From Phycisphaerales bacterium (GTDB taxonomy: Bacteria > Planctomycetota > Phycisphaerae > Sedimentisphaerales > Anaerobacaceae): DNA of 38,740 nucleotides. The stretch is from contig CP070806.1 of NCBI GenBank assembly GCA_020343675.1, forward strand, positions 2,667,063 through 2,705,802, written 5' to 3'. Under the pieces are notes generated by a model. That model did not search any database and was not told the DNA's origin. It saw nothing but the letters and a program-made list of their open reading frames with translations. The stretch's first letter is position 1, and every line of letters begins with the position of its first letter. Shown piece after piece: positions 32,782 through 38,740 of the stretch. A program made the position numbers and the translations under genes.

Positions 32782-33423
32782 TCAAAAGCCCAGCTGTCTC
32801 AGTTTTTCGGCTGTCAGCGGCTCTGTCTTTGGCAAAATATTCTCAAGCTGTTTTTTCACCGCCTTGACGATGATATCAGTTTCAATATTGAGACAATCGC
32901 CGATCTTCACCTTGCCCAGAGTGGTTCTCCTGAGCGTCTCAGGAATCACAGAAATGCTGAAACCGTGCCGGTCAATTCCCGCAATCGTGAGGGAGATTCC
33001 ATCCACAGCGACCGAGCCTTTGACGACCATCCCCTCCAGCAGCTCGGCGCCGGCGGCAAACCTTATCTCGGCAAAGTCACCGCGTCTTTCGATTGCCTCT
33101 GTCGTAGCCGTGCCGTCAACGTGGCCCTGGACGAAATGCCCGCCGAAACGGTCGGTCGCCTTCATCGCCCGTTCCAGATTGACCTCGGACGAGGGCTTGA
33201 GTTTGCCCAGAGCCGATTTTGCCAGCGTTTCGGCGCTGAGATCAAAGCCCGCCAGAGAACCTTGGAGCCGGACAATCGTCAGGCAGGTCCCGTTTACAGC
33301 TATGCTATCGCCGGTTCCGGCGCCTCCGGCAATCGTGCCCAAATCAACCGTGAGCCGGATGCCACCCCTGCTCGGGCGAACCGACTTTACCGCGCCAATT
33401 GTCTCTATCAGCCCCGTGAACAT
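32782..33423 (-). CDS. ribE: Riboflavin synthase, alpha subunit
   Basis: Dismutates two 6,7-dimethyl-8-ribityllumazines to riboflavin. The 213-aa length and two lumazine-binding halves are standard. The first half begins MFTGLIE and includes VNGTCLTI. The junction contains GGHFVQGHVDG, and the second half has VDGISLTI and IPETLRRTTLGKVKIGD. It heads the minus-strand set ribE-pdxA-ksgA, two of the three being cofactor enzymes. Its promoter at 33486-33514 has a perfect -10, and its -35 lies within a 15-bp palindrome, so regulation at that site is plausible. I saw no FMN riboswitch in the roughly 55-nt leader. Confidence 0.95.
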   Translation of the reverse strand: MFTGLIETIGAVKSVRPSRGGIRLTVDLGTIAGGAGTGDSIAVNGTCLTIVRLQGSLAGFDLSAETLAKSALGKLKPSSEVNLERAMKATDRFGGHFVQGHVDGTATTEAIERRGDFAEIRFAAGAELLEGMVVKGSVAVDGISLTIAGIDRHGFSISVIPETLRRTTLGKVKIGDCLNIETDIIVKAVKKQLENILPKTEPLTAEKLRQLGF

Positions 33424-33454
33424 CGACGGATCCGTTATTATTCACCATTACCTG

Positions 33455-33483
33455 TTGATAAGCAGAAATCCAAACGCTACAAT
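33455..33483 (+). promoter_or_regulatory. Promoter for the 33537-35907 operon, interlocked with the ribE promoter
   Basis: TTGATA (33455-33460, 5/6), exactly 17 bp, TACAAT (33478-33483, 5/6). Transcription would begin near 33490, inside the -10 of the ribE promoter on the other strand. Confidence 0.6.
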
Positions 33484-33485
33484 CA

Positions 33486-33514
33486 ATTATAGGTAGTCCG
33501 GAGTTGATAATCAA
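33486..33514 (-). promoter_or_regulatory. ribE promoter
   Basis: On the minus strand TTGATT (33509-33514, 4/6), 17 bp, perfect TATAAT (33486-33491). Transcription would begin near 33479, inside the -10 of the opposing promoter. Confidence 0.6.
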
Positions 33515-33516
33515 CT
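33502..33516. promoter_or_regulatory. 15-bp palindrome over the ribE -35 box (candidate operator)
   Basis: AGTTGATAATCAACT is a perfect inverted repeat with 7-bp arms and a one-base centre. It covers the whole ribE -35 hexamer and lies just downstream of the predicted plus-strand start. A protein bound here would block ribE and could also affect the divergent operon. Confidence 0.5.
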
Positions 33517-33536
33517 GGTAACAGGGCAGGCTAAGT

Positions 33537-34133
33537 ATGAATACGTTCTGGCTCAAAATTGCGGGAGCGGCCATAGTTGCCGTGGTTGGCATCATGCTGG
33601 TCGGCATGTTGATCTCAGGCAGCCCGCAAGAACCGGAGCCGCCGGAGAAGACCTTTTACGACCAGGCCGAGCAGGATAAACAGAGATTCCTGGCCGAGCC
33701 TCAGGCACTGGATTCTGCACAGCAGGAACCAGTGCCGCAACAAGAGGTGGCAGCCCAAGAGGGTCAGGCAGCGCCTGAGCCTTCTCAGCCGGTGGCCGAG
33801 CCGTCCAAGCCCGCCGGGCCGATGACCTTATATTTCAAAGAGCTCTCGGAGATAGATGGGATAGAAGCGGAGCGGCTGCTGGATGTGGCTGCCCCGGCTC
33901 GCAGTATCGGGCGGTTACCGACGACCGGTTTCAAGCTTATGGTGGATAGTTGCCGGCAAATCATTCAAAGATGGCCCGATAGCTGGTATGAGTACAGAGC
34001 CAAGCAGATGCTGGCTGACATGCCGGAACGACATCGGCAGCGTTACAGTATCACGCAACAAGAGCTGGATATGACCCGCTTTGCCAAACCCAGATTCGGA
34101 ACCAAACCCTTCACCGTTGAGGAGTCTCGTTGA
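33537..34133 (+). CDS. Single-pass membrane protein of unknown function
   Basis: A 198-aa protein with one N-terminal hydrophobic helix (residues 5-27, rich in Ala, Val, Ile, Met and Gly), probably an uncleaved anchor. It is followed by a 65-residue linker rich in Pro, Glu, Gln and Ala and a C-terminal domain of about 95 residues that looks helical (CRQIIQRWPDSWYEYRAKQML resembles one TPR unit). No family is recognised. Its stop codon directly abuts the ATG of the thymidylate synthase gene, so the two are translationally coupled and probably share a promoter at 33455-33483. Confidence 0.72.
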   Translation: MNTFWLKIAGAAIVAVVGIMLVGMLISGSPQEPEPPEKTFYDQAEQDKQRFLAEPQALDSAQQEPVPQQEVAAQEGQAAPEPSQPVAEPSKPAGPMTLYFKELSEIDGIEAERLLDVAAPARSIGRLPTTGFKLMVDSCRQIIQRWPDSWYEYRAKQMLADMPERHRQRYSITQQELDMTRFAKPRFGTKPFTVEESR

Positions 34134-35024
34134 ATGCCTACTACGATTAATGCCGCTAATATCCCAGTGATTTCGATCACCGCAGATTGTCTGCCCGAAG
34201 CGTGGGAAAAAGCTGTCCTGGCCGTTTGGGACAACGGGTTCGAGGCACGAACACAATACGATAAGCCCCAGGATCCGCCGAGCAAGGATGCTACCGTGAT
34301 GATCGCGGTCAGCGACCCGTTCCGCGAGCCTCGGATTCACAAGAACTTTCCGGGCGGGCCCGAGGAGCTCGAGTCGTATCGCCAGGAAGTCGTCAACGGG
34401 ATTCACGACCATTGGATCAATCCAGTAGCGGGCAAGTGGACCTACACGTATCACGAGCGGTTGTTTTCATACTGTCCGGTGGAAGATATCCGGGACGCTG
34501 ATTCGCCGAAGCCTTTCGGGAAGGTCAACCAGATACAATACATCATTGATTATCTCTCCCGAGCCGGGCACAGCCGAAGAGCGCAGGCCATTACCTGGAT
34601 GCCGACCGCGGACCCGCCGACGGATGACCCGCCCTGTCTTCAGAGGATATGGTGCCGGCTGCTGGCCGGCGAAGCGGGTGAGCTGTCGCTCAATATGAAC
34701 ACGCATTGGCGCAGCCGAGACCTCTACAAGGCATGGTTCATGAATGTTTATGCCTTGACCGACCTTCAGAGGATTATTGCCGATGGAATAGCAGAAGAAC
34801 GAGGTGAACCCGTGCGGGTGGGCCGGTATGTTGATATCAGTGATTCGCTGCATATCTACGGCAGTTATTTCGATGAGGTGGAACCCGAGATAGAGAAAAT
34901 GCGTCGCAGCCCGTTTACGGAACGGTCGTGGGACAGCACGCACCCGGCCTTTGAGATGATGACGACCGAGGCCAGAGAGAAACTCGCGCAGGACCCGGAC
35001 TGGTACGCGAAGGCAAGAGGATAA
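34134..35024 (+). CDS. Thymidylate synthase family protein, archaeal-type ThyA
   Basis: A 296-aa member of the ThyA fold. Catalytic Cys168 sits in DPPCLQRIW, where the classical enzyme has LPPCH. The dUMP phosphate/base contacts are visible as HWRSRD (191-196), Asn204 in FMNVYAL, and His240-x-Tyr242 in DSLHIYG. RRAQAITW (148-155) precedes the Cys, as in ThyA. The N-terminal half (AWEKAV, TQYDKPQDPPSKDATV, NGIHDHW, YTYHERL) resembles the archaeal/methanogen branch rather than E. coli ThyA. It probably methylates dUMP. The folate or pterin donor is uncertain and no dihydrofolate reductase gene is adjacent. GAGGAG in the end of the previous gene serves as ribosome-binding site. Confidence 0.8.
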   Translation: MPTTINAANIPVISITADCLPEAWEKAVLAVWDNGFEARTQYDKPQDPPSKDATVMIAVSDPFREPRIHKNFPGGPEELESYRQEVVNGIHDHWINPVAGKWTYTYHERLFSYCPVEDIRDADSPKPFGKVNQIQYIIDYLSRAGHSRRAQAITWMPTADPPTDDPPCLQRIWCRLLAGEAGELSLNMNTHWRSRDLYKAWFMNVYALTDLQRIIADGIAEERGEPVRVGRYVDISDSLHIYGSYFDEVEPEIEKMRRSPFTERSWDSTHPAFEMMTTEAREKLAQDPDWYAKARG

Positions 35025-35049
35025 ACATAGAACCTATGAGGTGTGAAAG

Positions 35050-35907
35050 ATGGCATTTGTTGTCAATGGTGAGCGAATCGAAGATTCCGCAATACAGCAG
35101 GAAGTGGAACGGTTGAGGCCGGATTACCAACGGGTGTTTGCCGACCAGGACCCCAAGGAGCGGGAAGCCCAGTTGCTGGATTGGTCCAGGGAAAACGTGA
35201 TCGAGAGGGTCCTGATCAATCAGGAAGCCATGCAAAATGGGGACAAGATATCGCTGGACAAAGTCGAATCTGCTCTGGCAAAGCTCAAGGAGCAATACGC
35301 CGATCCGCAGCAGCTCTACAAAGAGTTCAATGCCCCGGACGATGAGAAAATAAAGAGGGACATCGAGATGCAGATGAGGGTTGAGCAAAGACTGAGCCGG
35401 GTCTGGGACGATCTGCCGAAGCCCTCACAGGCGGCCATCAGTGAATACTACGAGCAGAACAAGGAGCGGTACAAGACGGGTGAGCGGGTCAGGGTATCTC
35501 ATATCGTCAAATATGTGAATTGGCAGACGGACGAAGAAACGGCCTACAGGCAAATCAGCCAGGCGCACGATGAATTAGAGAACGGCGTGCCGTTCGAGAC
35601 GGTGGTGGATAAATATACCGATTGTGCCGACAGCGGCGGTGACCTGGGCTTTGTCTCCAGAGGACAGATGGTCGAAGAATTTGAGGACGTGGTTTTCAAC
35701 TTGGGGGACGGTCAAATCAGCGACGTCTTTCGCAGTCGTTTTGGCTTCCATATTGCCAAGGCCTATGCAAGGGAGCCGGCCGTCACGCCCGGCCTCGAAG
35801 AGGTTAAGGATCAAGTCACCGAGGCCGTCAGAGAACAGATGCGTTCGGACGCCATCGACAAGTTCATCGACGAGCTGCGAGGCAAAGCCAAAATCGAAGA
35901 GGTATAG
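35050..35907 (+). CDS. Parvulin-type peptidyl-prolyl isomerase without signal peptide
   Basis: A 285-aa protein. Residues 1-140 form a SurA/PrsA-like helical chaperone arm, and residues 146-240 the PpiC rotamase domain (RVRVSHIVKY, DCADSGGDLGFVSRGQMVEEFEDVVF, GQISDVFRSRFGFHI). A helical C-terminal tail completes it. SurA and PrsA are exported. This one starts MAFVVNGERIED, with no signal peptide, lipobox or membrane helix, so it should stay in the cytoplasm unless the start is wrong. The frame is closed shortly upstream, and GAGGTG is correctly placed before this ATG. It follows the thymidylate synthase after 25 bp, probably as the third gene of one operon. Confidence 0.88.
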   Translation: MAFVVNGERIEDSAIQQEVERLRPDYQRVFADQDPKEREAQLLDWSRENVIERVLINQEAMQNGDKISLDKVESALAKLKEQYADPQQLYKEFNAPDDEKIKRDIEMQMRVEQRLSRVWDDLPKPSQAAISEYYEQNKERYKTGERVRVSHIVKYVNWQTDEETAYRQISQAHDELENGVPFETVVDKYTDCADSGGDLGFVSRGQMVEEFEDVVFNLGDGQISDVFRSRFGFHIAKAYAREPAVTPGLEEVKDQVTEAVREQMRSDAIDKFIDELRGKAKIEEV

Positions 35908-36058
35908 TCACGCCGGCGGCCGGGGGTCACGCTATCCATTCTCGATGGACCGCGCACAAGTTGTGCAGTTTCGCTCGCGTCCTTTTTCTGCTTTTATGTG
36001 TCTGGGCTGCTGCGTTTATCGGGCGCCAAAAAAAGGGCGAAAAAACAGGCCTCGTGAT

Positions 36059-36087
36059 TTGGCCCTCTGGGGTTTCTATGTTACACT
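36059..36087 (+). promoter_or_regulatory. Candidate promoter for the 36094-36235 RNA
   Basis: TTGGCC (36059-36064, 3/6), 17 bp, TACACT (36082-36087, 4/6). Weak by score. The placement immediately before a terminated, folded segment is what supports it. The -10 falls inside the inverted repeat at 36079-36099. Confidence 0.3.
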
Positions 36088-36099
36088 TTAAATGTAACA
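36079..36099. promoter_or_regulatory. Inverted repeat TGTTACA-N7-TGTAACA (candidate operator)
   Basis: Perfect 7-bp arms (36079-36085 and 36093-36099) around the AT-rich spacer CTTTAAA, followed by an AAAGGAG. It overlaps the predicted -10 and start of the candidate RNA, as expected for a dimeric repressor site. A short RNA hairpin is the alternative reading. Confidence 0.5.
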
Positions 36100-36235
36100 C
36101 ACAGAAAGGAGTTTATGTGGCGGAGTAGAAACGATGCTTTCACCGGAGGCGAAAGCTTAGTACCAGACCTGAGGGGGGGTTGTATAAGTTTCTTTCCGAG
36201 TTGGCCTCTGCGTTCTCCGCGCAGAGGCTTTTTTT
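36094..36235 (+). ncRNA. Candidate structured small RNA with its own terminator
   Basis: About 140 nt between the inverted repeat and a strong intrinsic terminator. GGAGTAGAAAC (36124-36134) can pair with GTTTCTTTCC (near 36188-36197) as a closing stem with one mismatch and one bulge. Inside it, GCTTTC-ACCGGAGGC-GAAAGC forms a six-pair hairpin, and a G-rich segment with ACC/GGT pairing could give a third arm. AAAGGAG followed by ATG (36115) opens a frame, but that frame runs through the terminator, so it would not be translated whole. I could not match it to a riboswitch or RNA class that I know. Its boundaries are inferred. Confidence 0.4.
36204..36235 (+). terminator. Rho-independent terminator
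   Basis: A perfect nine-pair stem GCCTCTGCG / CGCAGAGGC (36204-36212 with 36220-36228), a seven-base loop, then seven Ts (36229-36235). The clearest terminator in the window. Confidence 0.9.
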
Positions 36236-36352
36236 ATCAAGACATGCGATGCTTTTCAACAGCGCCTTTCCTCTGACCTGATGCTTTAGTGCTTGGCAAG
36301 CCATGATTTAGCCGCGGCAAAACAAAATTTGGCAACTTATTTCAGATTTTCT

Positions 36353-36380
36353 TTGACACACCATATGTGGTTGCTACAAT
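36353..36380 (+). promoter_or_regulatory. nrdR promoter
   Basis: A perfect TTGACA (36353-36358), 16 bp, then TACAAT (36375-36380, 5/6). Transcription would start near 36387, leaving a leader of about 176 nt. The spacer is occupied by the first NrdR box. Confidence 0.7.
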
Positions 36381-36405
36381 CCTTGTGATGTTCCATATGT
36401 GGTAT
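36358..36405. promoter_or_regulatory. Two tandem NrdR boxes
   Basis: CCATATGTGG occurs twice (36361-36370 and 36393-36402), start to start 32 bp, or three helical turns. With flanks, the first reads ACACCATATGTGGTTG, close to the known 16-bp NrdR palindrome with ATAT at its centre. Paired boxes about 31-32 bp apart are the usual NrdR arrangement. Box 1 fills the promoter spacer and box 2 covers the predicted start, so NrdR probably represses its own gene. Confidence 0.7.
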
Positions 36406-36562
36406 TGGCTTGATGAGCGTCGAGGATGAGAGCCTGCGGTGGGCGAGACGTCTCGTGAACAGTGGAATGTGGCCGGGCGCAGCAAAATGGTGACTCGATG
36501 TAGAGTGCCGGCTCGGAGGTGTATCTCGGACGCAATGTATAATACGGGATGCGGGATACGAG

Positions 36563-37054
36563 ATGAGATGTCCCTTCTGCAAGGAAGATCGTGATAAGGT
36601 TGTTGATTCGCGTTCAAGCGACGGCGGCAGGGTCATCAGGCGTCGGCGGCAGTGCTTGGTTTGCAAGAGGCGTTTCACAACGTATGAGAAAATTGGCGAG
36701 GGCTTTAAGCTCTACGTTGTGAAAAAGGACAACTCTCGCGTTCCGTATGATCGGGGTAAAATCGTCGGCGGGTTGCAGAAGGCTTGTTACAAAAGGCCCG
36801 TTTCGGCTGAACAGATTCAGCGAATCACCGACAAAGCTGAGGAGATGATATTTCGGAATTTCGATAAGGAAGTGTCATCATCGTTTATCGGCGAAAGTGT
36901 GATGAAACAGTTACGCAAGGTGGACAAAGTGGCTTACATTCGTTTTGCCAGTGTCTATCGTGACTTCAGGGACGCAGGTGAGCTGATTAAGGAAGTCAGC
37001 GAAGCGATTACTGAAGTTGAGCCGGGGACCGGGCCGATGCTCTTTGGGGATTAG
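36563..37054 (+). CDS. nrdR: Transcriptional repressor NrdR
   Basis: Nucleotide-sensing repressor of ribonucleotide reductase genes. The 163-aa product has the zinc ribbon Cys3-Cys6...Cys31-Cys34 (MRCPFC, CLVCKRRFTT) and, from about residue 47 to 137, the ATP-cone (VVKKDNSRVPYDRGKI, IGESVMKQLRKVDKVAYIRFASVYRDF) that binds ATP/dATP and sets oligomeric state. Length and order are standard. Two NrdR boxes overlap its promoter. No reductase gene is present, but the next gene is another ATP-cone protein. The start has only a weak GGGA upstream. Confidence 0.97.
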   Translation: MRCPFCKEDRDKVVDSRSSDGGRVIRRRRQCLVCKRRFTTYEKIGEGFKLYVVKKDNSRVPYDRGKIVGGLQKACYKRPVSAEQIQRITDKAEEMIFRNFDKEVSSSFIGESVMKQLRKVDKVAYIRFASVYRDFRDAGELIKEVSEAITEVEPGTGPMLFGD

Positions 37055-37110
37055 CCGGCCCCGGCACGATGAGGAGGAACTGAACTTAGCAGGGAGGCAA
37101 AGGACAGCCG

Positions 37111-37692
37111 GTGAAAACGCAGCTTAGAGTCATCAAGGCCGATGGTACGGTCGAGGAATATCTGCACACAAAGGTCATGGCGACCATCAACAATACGCTC
37201 GGCAGCATTGGGCAGGCGGATATTGACGTGGCGGAACAGTTTGCCGAGGTCGTGACCTATTTCCTTTATCATCAGCACAGCGGTCGCAGTATTACCAGCG
37301 GCGAAGTGCTCTCGATGATCAAGGTGGTTCTGGCGGCGACCGGTCATGAGCGGGCCGCCGTGGCGCTCAGCGAGCATCATTTCGAGCGAAAGCTCAGGCG
37401 CTCCCGAATCGAAGTCGTCTCCGTGGATGTCCGGGATCTGACCGATGCGGAGTTTCTTGTCGGCGCCGACGGACCCGCCAGCCGGTGCCGATGGAACAAG
37501 TCGCGAATCGTCGAGGATATCATAACAGAGTACGATCTCTGCCGGCAAACAGCGCGGATGATTGCGACGATGGTCGAAGAGAAGGTCTTCAATATGGGAA
37601 TCATGCTCGTTCCGTCGAGCCTGATCAAGCAGCTTGTTCTGGGGGATACCGCCGCCGTCCTGCGCGCCCGGGAGCAGTTGCAGGCCGTCTAA
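37111..37692 (+). CDS. Stand-alone double ATP-cone protein
   Basis: Starts at GTG 37111 with AAAGGA six bases upstream and gives 193 aa. The N-terminal 95 residues are an ATP-cone (RVIKADGTVEEYLHTKV, ITSGEVLSMIKVVLAATGHERAAVAL). Residues from about 125 onward (WNKSRIVEDIITEYDLCRQTARMIATMVEEKVF) look like a second, degenerate cone. ATP-cones are normally fused to ribonucleotide reductase or NrdR and sense ATP versus dATP. Here no catalytic or DNA-binding domain is attached. Lying 56 bp after nrdR, it is probably co-expressed. A role as nucleotide-sensing partner or antagonist of NrdR or the reductase is inference. Confidence 0.78.
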   Translation: MKTQLRVIKADGTVEEYLHTKVMATINNTLGSIGQADIDVAEQFAEVVTYFLYHQHSGRSITSGEVLSMIKVVLAATGHERAAVALSEHHFERKLRRSRIEVVSVDVRDLTDAEFLVGADGPASRCRWNKSRIVEDIITEYDLCRQTARMIATMVEEKVFNMGIMLVPSSLIKQLVLGDTAAVLRAREQLQAV

Positions 37693-38633
37693 GCGGAAAT
37701 GTCCGCCAGCAATGTGCGGGCTCGCTCGAAGATTTTTTCGCTGGGTTCGTCGGGTTCGACGTCAATCCAGTACACGTCCCGGAAAGTCTTAAACCACGTT
37801 CTCTGACTCTTGGCCAATCGCCGAGTGTTTCTCTTGATCAGTTCGGTCGCCTCGTCGAGATCCATCCGTCCGTTGAGATATTCGATGATCTCAGCATAGC
37901 CGATAGCGCACCGAGCCTGTTTGCTCAAGGGCTTTTCTTCATTCAGAAGGGCCTTGACCTCATCGACAAGACCGCCCGCGACCATCTGCCTGACCCGTTT
38001 GTTGATTCGGCTGGCGGCATCGGCTTTCTCCCTGCGCAGGCCGATGATCGTCCAGTCATTTTGTCTCTGTGGCGTCTGCCACTGATTCTGGAAGGTTGAG
38101 ATGGGTCTGCCTGTTATCTTGTACACTTCGAGCGCGCGGACGATACGCCTCGTATCGTTTGGATTGATTCGGTCGGCGGCGGCGGGGTCGATTTGCATCA
38201 ACTCGCGATGAAGCACCGCCGGGCCTTCGGCCTCGGCTCGTGCCTGCAGCGGGGTCCGTATTTGTTCATCGGTTCCGGCTTCTTCAAACAGGCCGTAAAG
38301 CAGAGACTTTATGTACAGGGCGGTTCCACCGACGGCGATGACGCTTCTTGCGCGACCTTGTATTTGTTCAATTGCCGCCGAGGCAGCTTCGAGAAATGCC
38401 GCCACGCTGAACGATTCGCTCGGCTCAACCACGTCAATTACATGGTAGTTGATGCGTTCGCGGGCATCCTTCGGCGGCTTGGCGGTGCCGATATCCATCC
38501 GACGATAAACCTTCATCGAGTCGATGCTGATGATTTCGGCACCGGTGCTTTCAGCCAAATCGAATGCCACTCGCCCTTTGCCCGATGCGGTCACGCCGAG
38601 AATCAGGACCATTTTTTGTTTGCTATTTGCCAT
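37689..38633 (-). CDS. miaA: tRNA dimethylallyltransferase, divergent
   Basis: Adds the dimethylallyl group to A37 of tRNAs reading UNN codons. Seen in the 314-aa form: P-loop GVTASGKG (13-20), the SIDSMKVYRRMDIGTAKP segment, GGTALYIK, QARCAIGYAEI and NTRRLAKSQRTWF. The overall family match is clear, but usually fixed positions differ. The P-loop ends GKG rather than GKT/S, DSxQVY is DSMKVY, GGTG is GGTA and AKRQ is AKSQ. The start is uncertain (38633, or 38612 with MVLILG), since the region upstream is a 7-bp-period array without ribosome-binding site. Its stop overlaps the convergent ATP-cone gene by a few bases. Confidence 0.88.
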   Translation of the reverse strand: MANSKQKMVLILGVTASGKGRVAFDLAESTGAEIISIDSMKVYRRMDIGTAKPPKDARERINYHVIDVVEPSESFSVAAFLEAASAAIEQIQGRARSVIAVGGTALYIKSLLYGLFEEAGTDEQIRTPLQARAEAEGPAVLHRELMQIDPAAADRINPNDTRRIVRALEVYKITGRPISTFQNQWQTPQRQNDWTIIGLRREKADAASRINKRVRQMVAGGLVDEVKALLNEEKPLSKQARCAIGYAEIIEYLNGRMDLDEATELIKRNTRRLAKSQRTWFKTFRDVYWIDVEPDEPSEKIFERARTLLADISA

Positions 38634-38656
38634 TTGTGATTTACCATTCTCAATAA
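38608..38656. repeat. Degenerate 7-bp-period array at the miaA start
   Basis: Read on the minus strand: AATGGTA AATCACA, AATGGCA AATAGCA, AACAAAA AATGGTC. Six of six units start AA and three contain ATGG, so the array itself supplies the candidate start codons of miaA. Confidence 0.65.
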
Positions 38657-38740
38657 TCGACAATCCATGTGTGGTTGTCAATGGTAAGCAGTCAGGGTGC
38701 AGGTCGGGCATGGCAGATCGTGCTTCAACGATGGATTTCG

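Larger units (their letters stand above)
35908..36562. other. Long non-coding region between the parvulin and nrdR
   Basis: 655 bp without a supported protein gene. In order it holds a 13-bp palindrome (GCACAAGTTGTGC, about 35956-35968), A-rich runs, a promoter and candidate RNA ending at a strong terminator (36059-36235), an unremarkable stretch (36240-36350), the nrdR promoter with two operator boxes (36353-36405), and a long nrdR leader (about 36387-36562). A second perfect TATAAT occurs at 36538-36543, without a good -35, as a possible proximal start for nrdR. Confidence 0.7.

Noticed and set aside
36115..36281. Small ORF starting ATG after AAAGGAG, within the candidate RNA
   Set aside because: The frame runs straight through a strong intrinsic terminator, so the transcript would end before the stop codon. 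The peptide has no recognisable features.
36387..36562. Riboswitch in the long nrdR leader
   Set aside because: I found no B12 box or other known aptamer core and no terminator before the start codon.

Overview
The window reads as an ordinary, gene-dense chromosomal segment of a bacterium of the Planctomycetota, most likely a Phycisphaerae/Sedimentisphaerales-type lineage. That placement is inference. It rests on a block of five prepilin-like proteins with the H-X9-D C-terminal signature, several small lipoproteins, an archaeal-looking thymidylate synthase, and many starts with weak or absent Shine-Dalgarno sites. There is no prophage, insertion sequence, CRISPR array, rRNA or tRNA gene. The one classical RNA gene is a type A RNase P RNA on the minus strand at 9051-9463.

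Layout. 1-3826 (minus): a DapA/NanA-type aldolase, a sodium:solute symporter, methylthioadenosine phosphorylase and a lipoprotein cut by the window edge. 3945-4898 (plus): queG, apparently leaderless. 4906-6843 (minus): a secreted metallo-beta-lactamase-fold protein with altered metal ligands, then a TIM-barrel sugar isomerase. 7145-9015 (plus): ilvC and a lipoprotein, converging on rnpB, nadB and another lipoprotein (minus, to 11821). 11991-18237 (plus): TauE/SafE permease, pcm, recG and the TrkH/TrkA potassium system. 18282-20776 (minus): a small unknown, an RluD-type pseudouridine synthase and a membrane-anchored TPR protein. 20950-26003 (plus): an exported SpoIVB-like S55 peptidase, an exported beta-propeller protein and a fumarase alpha subunit. 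26028-30578 (minus): five pseudopilin genes in a row. 30729-33423 (minus): ribE-pdxA-ksgA. 33537-35907 (plus): a membrane protein, the thymidylate synthase and a cytoplasmic parvulin. 35908-36562: non-coding, with a candidate structured RNA, a strong terminator and the nrdR promoter with two NrdR boxes. 36563-37692 (plus): nrdR and a protein made only of ATP-cones. 37689-38633 (minus): a divergent miaA.

The most unusual signals are not in the proteins. (1) Degenerate 7-bp-period arrays sit at four gene edges and run into the ends of the pdxA, miaA and lipoprotein reading frames. (2) Six perfect copies of an 8-bp unit lie in the predicted leader of one pseudopilin gene, just downstream of a near-consensus promoter. 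(3) One of two freshly duplicated pseudopilin genes has ACG where its twin has ATG. (4) Three divergent intergenic regions carry interlocked sigma70 promoters, one sharing a single self-complementary -35 box. (5) An apparently uncharacterised RNA with its own terminator lies upstream of nrdR.

All functional calls come from reading motifs in the translated sequence. Promoter calls rest on hexamer and spacing matches only.
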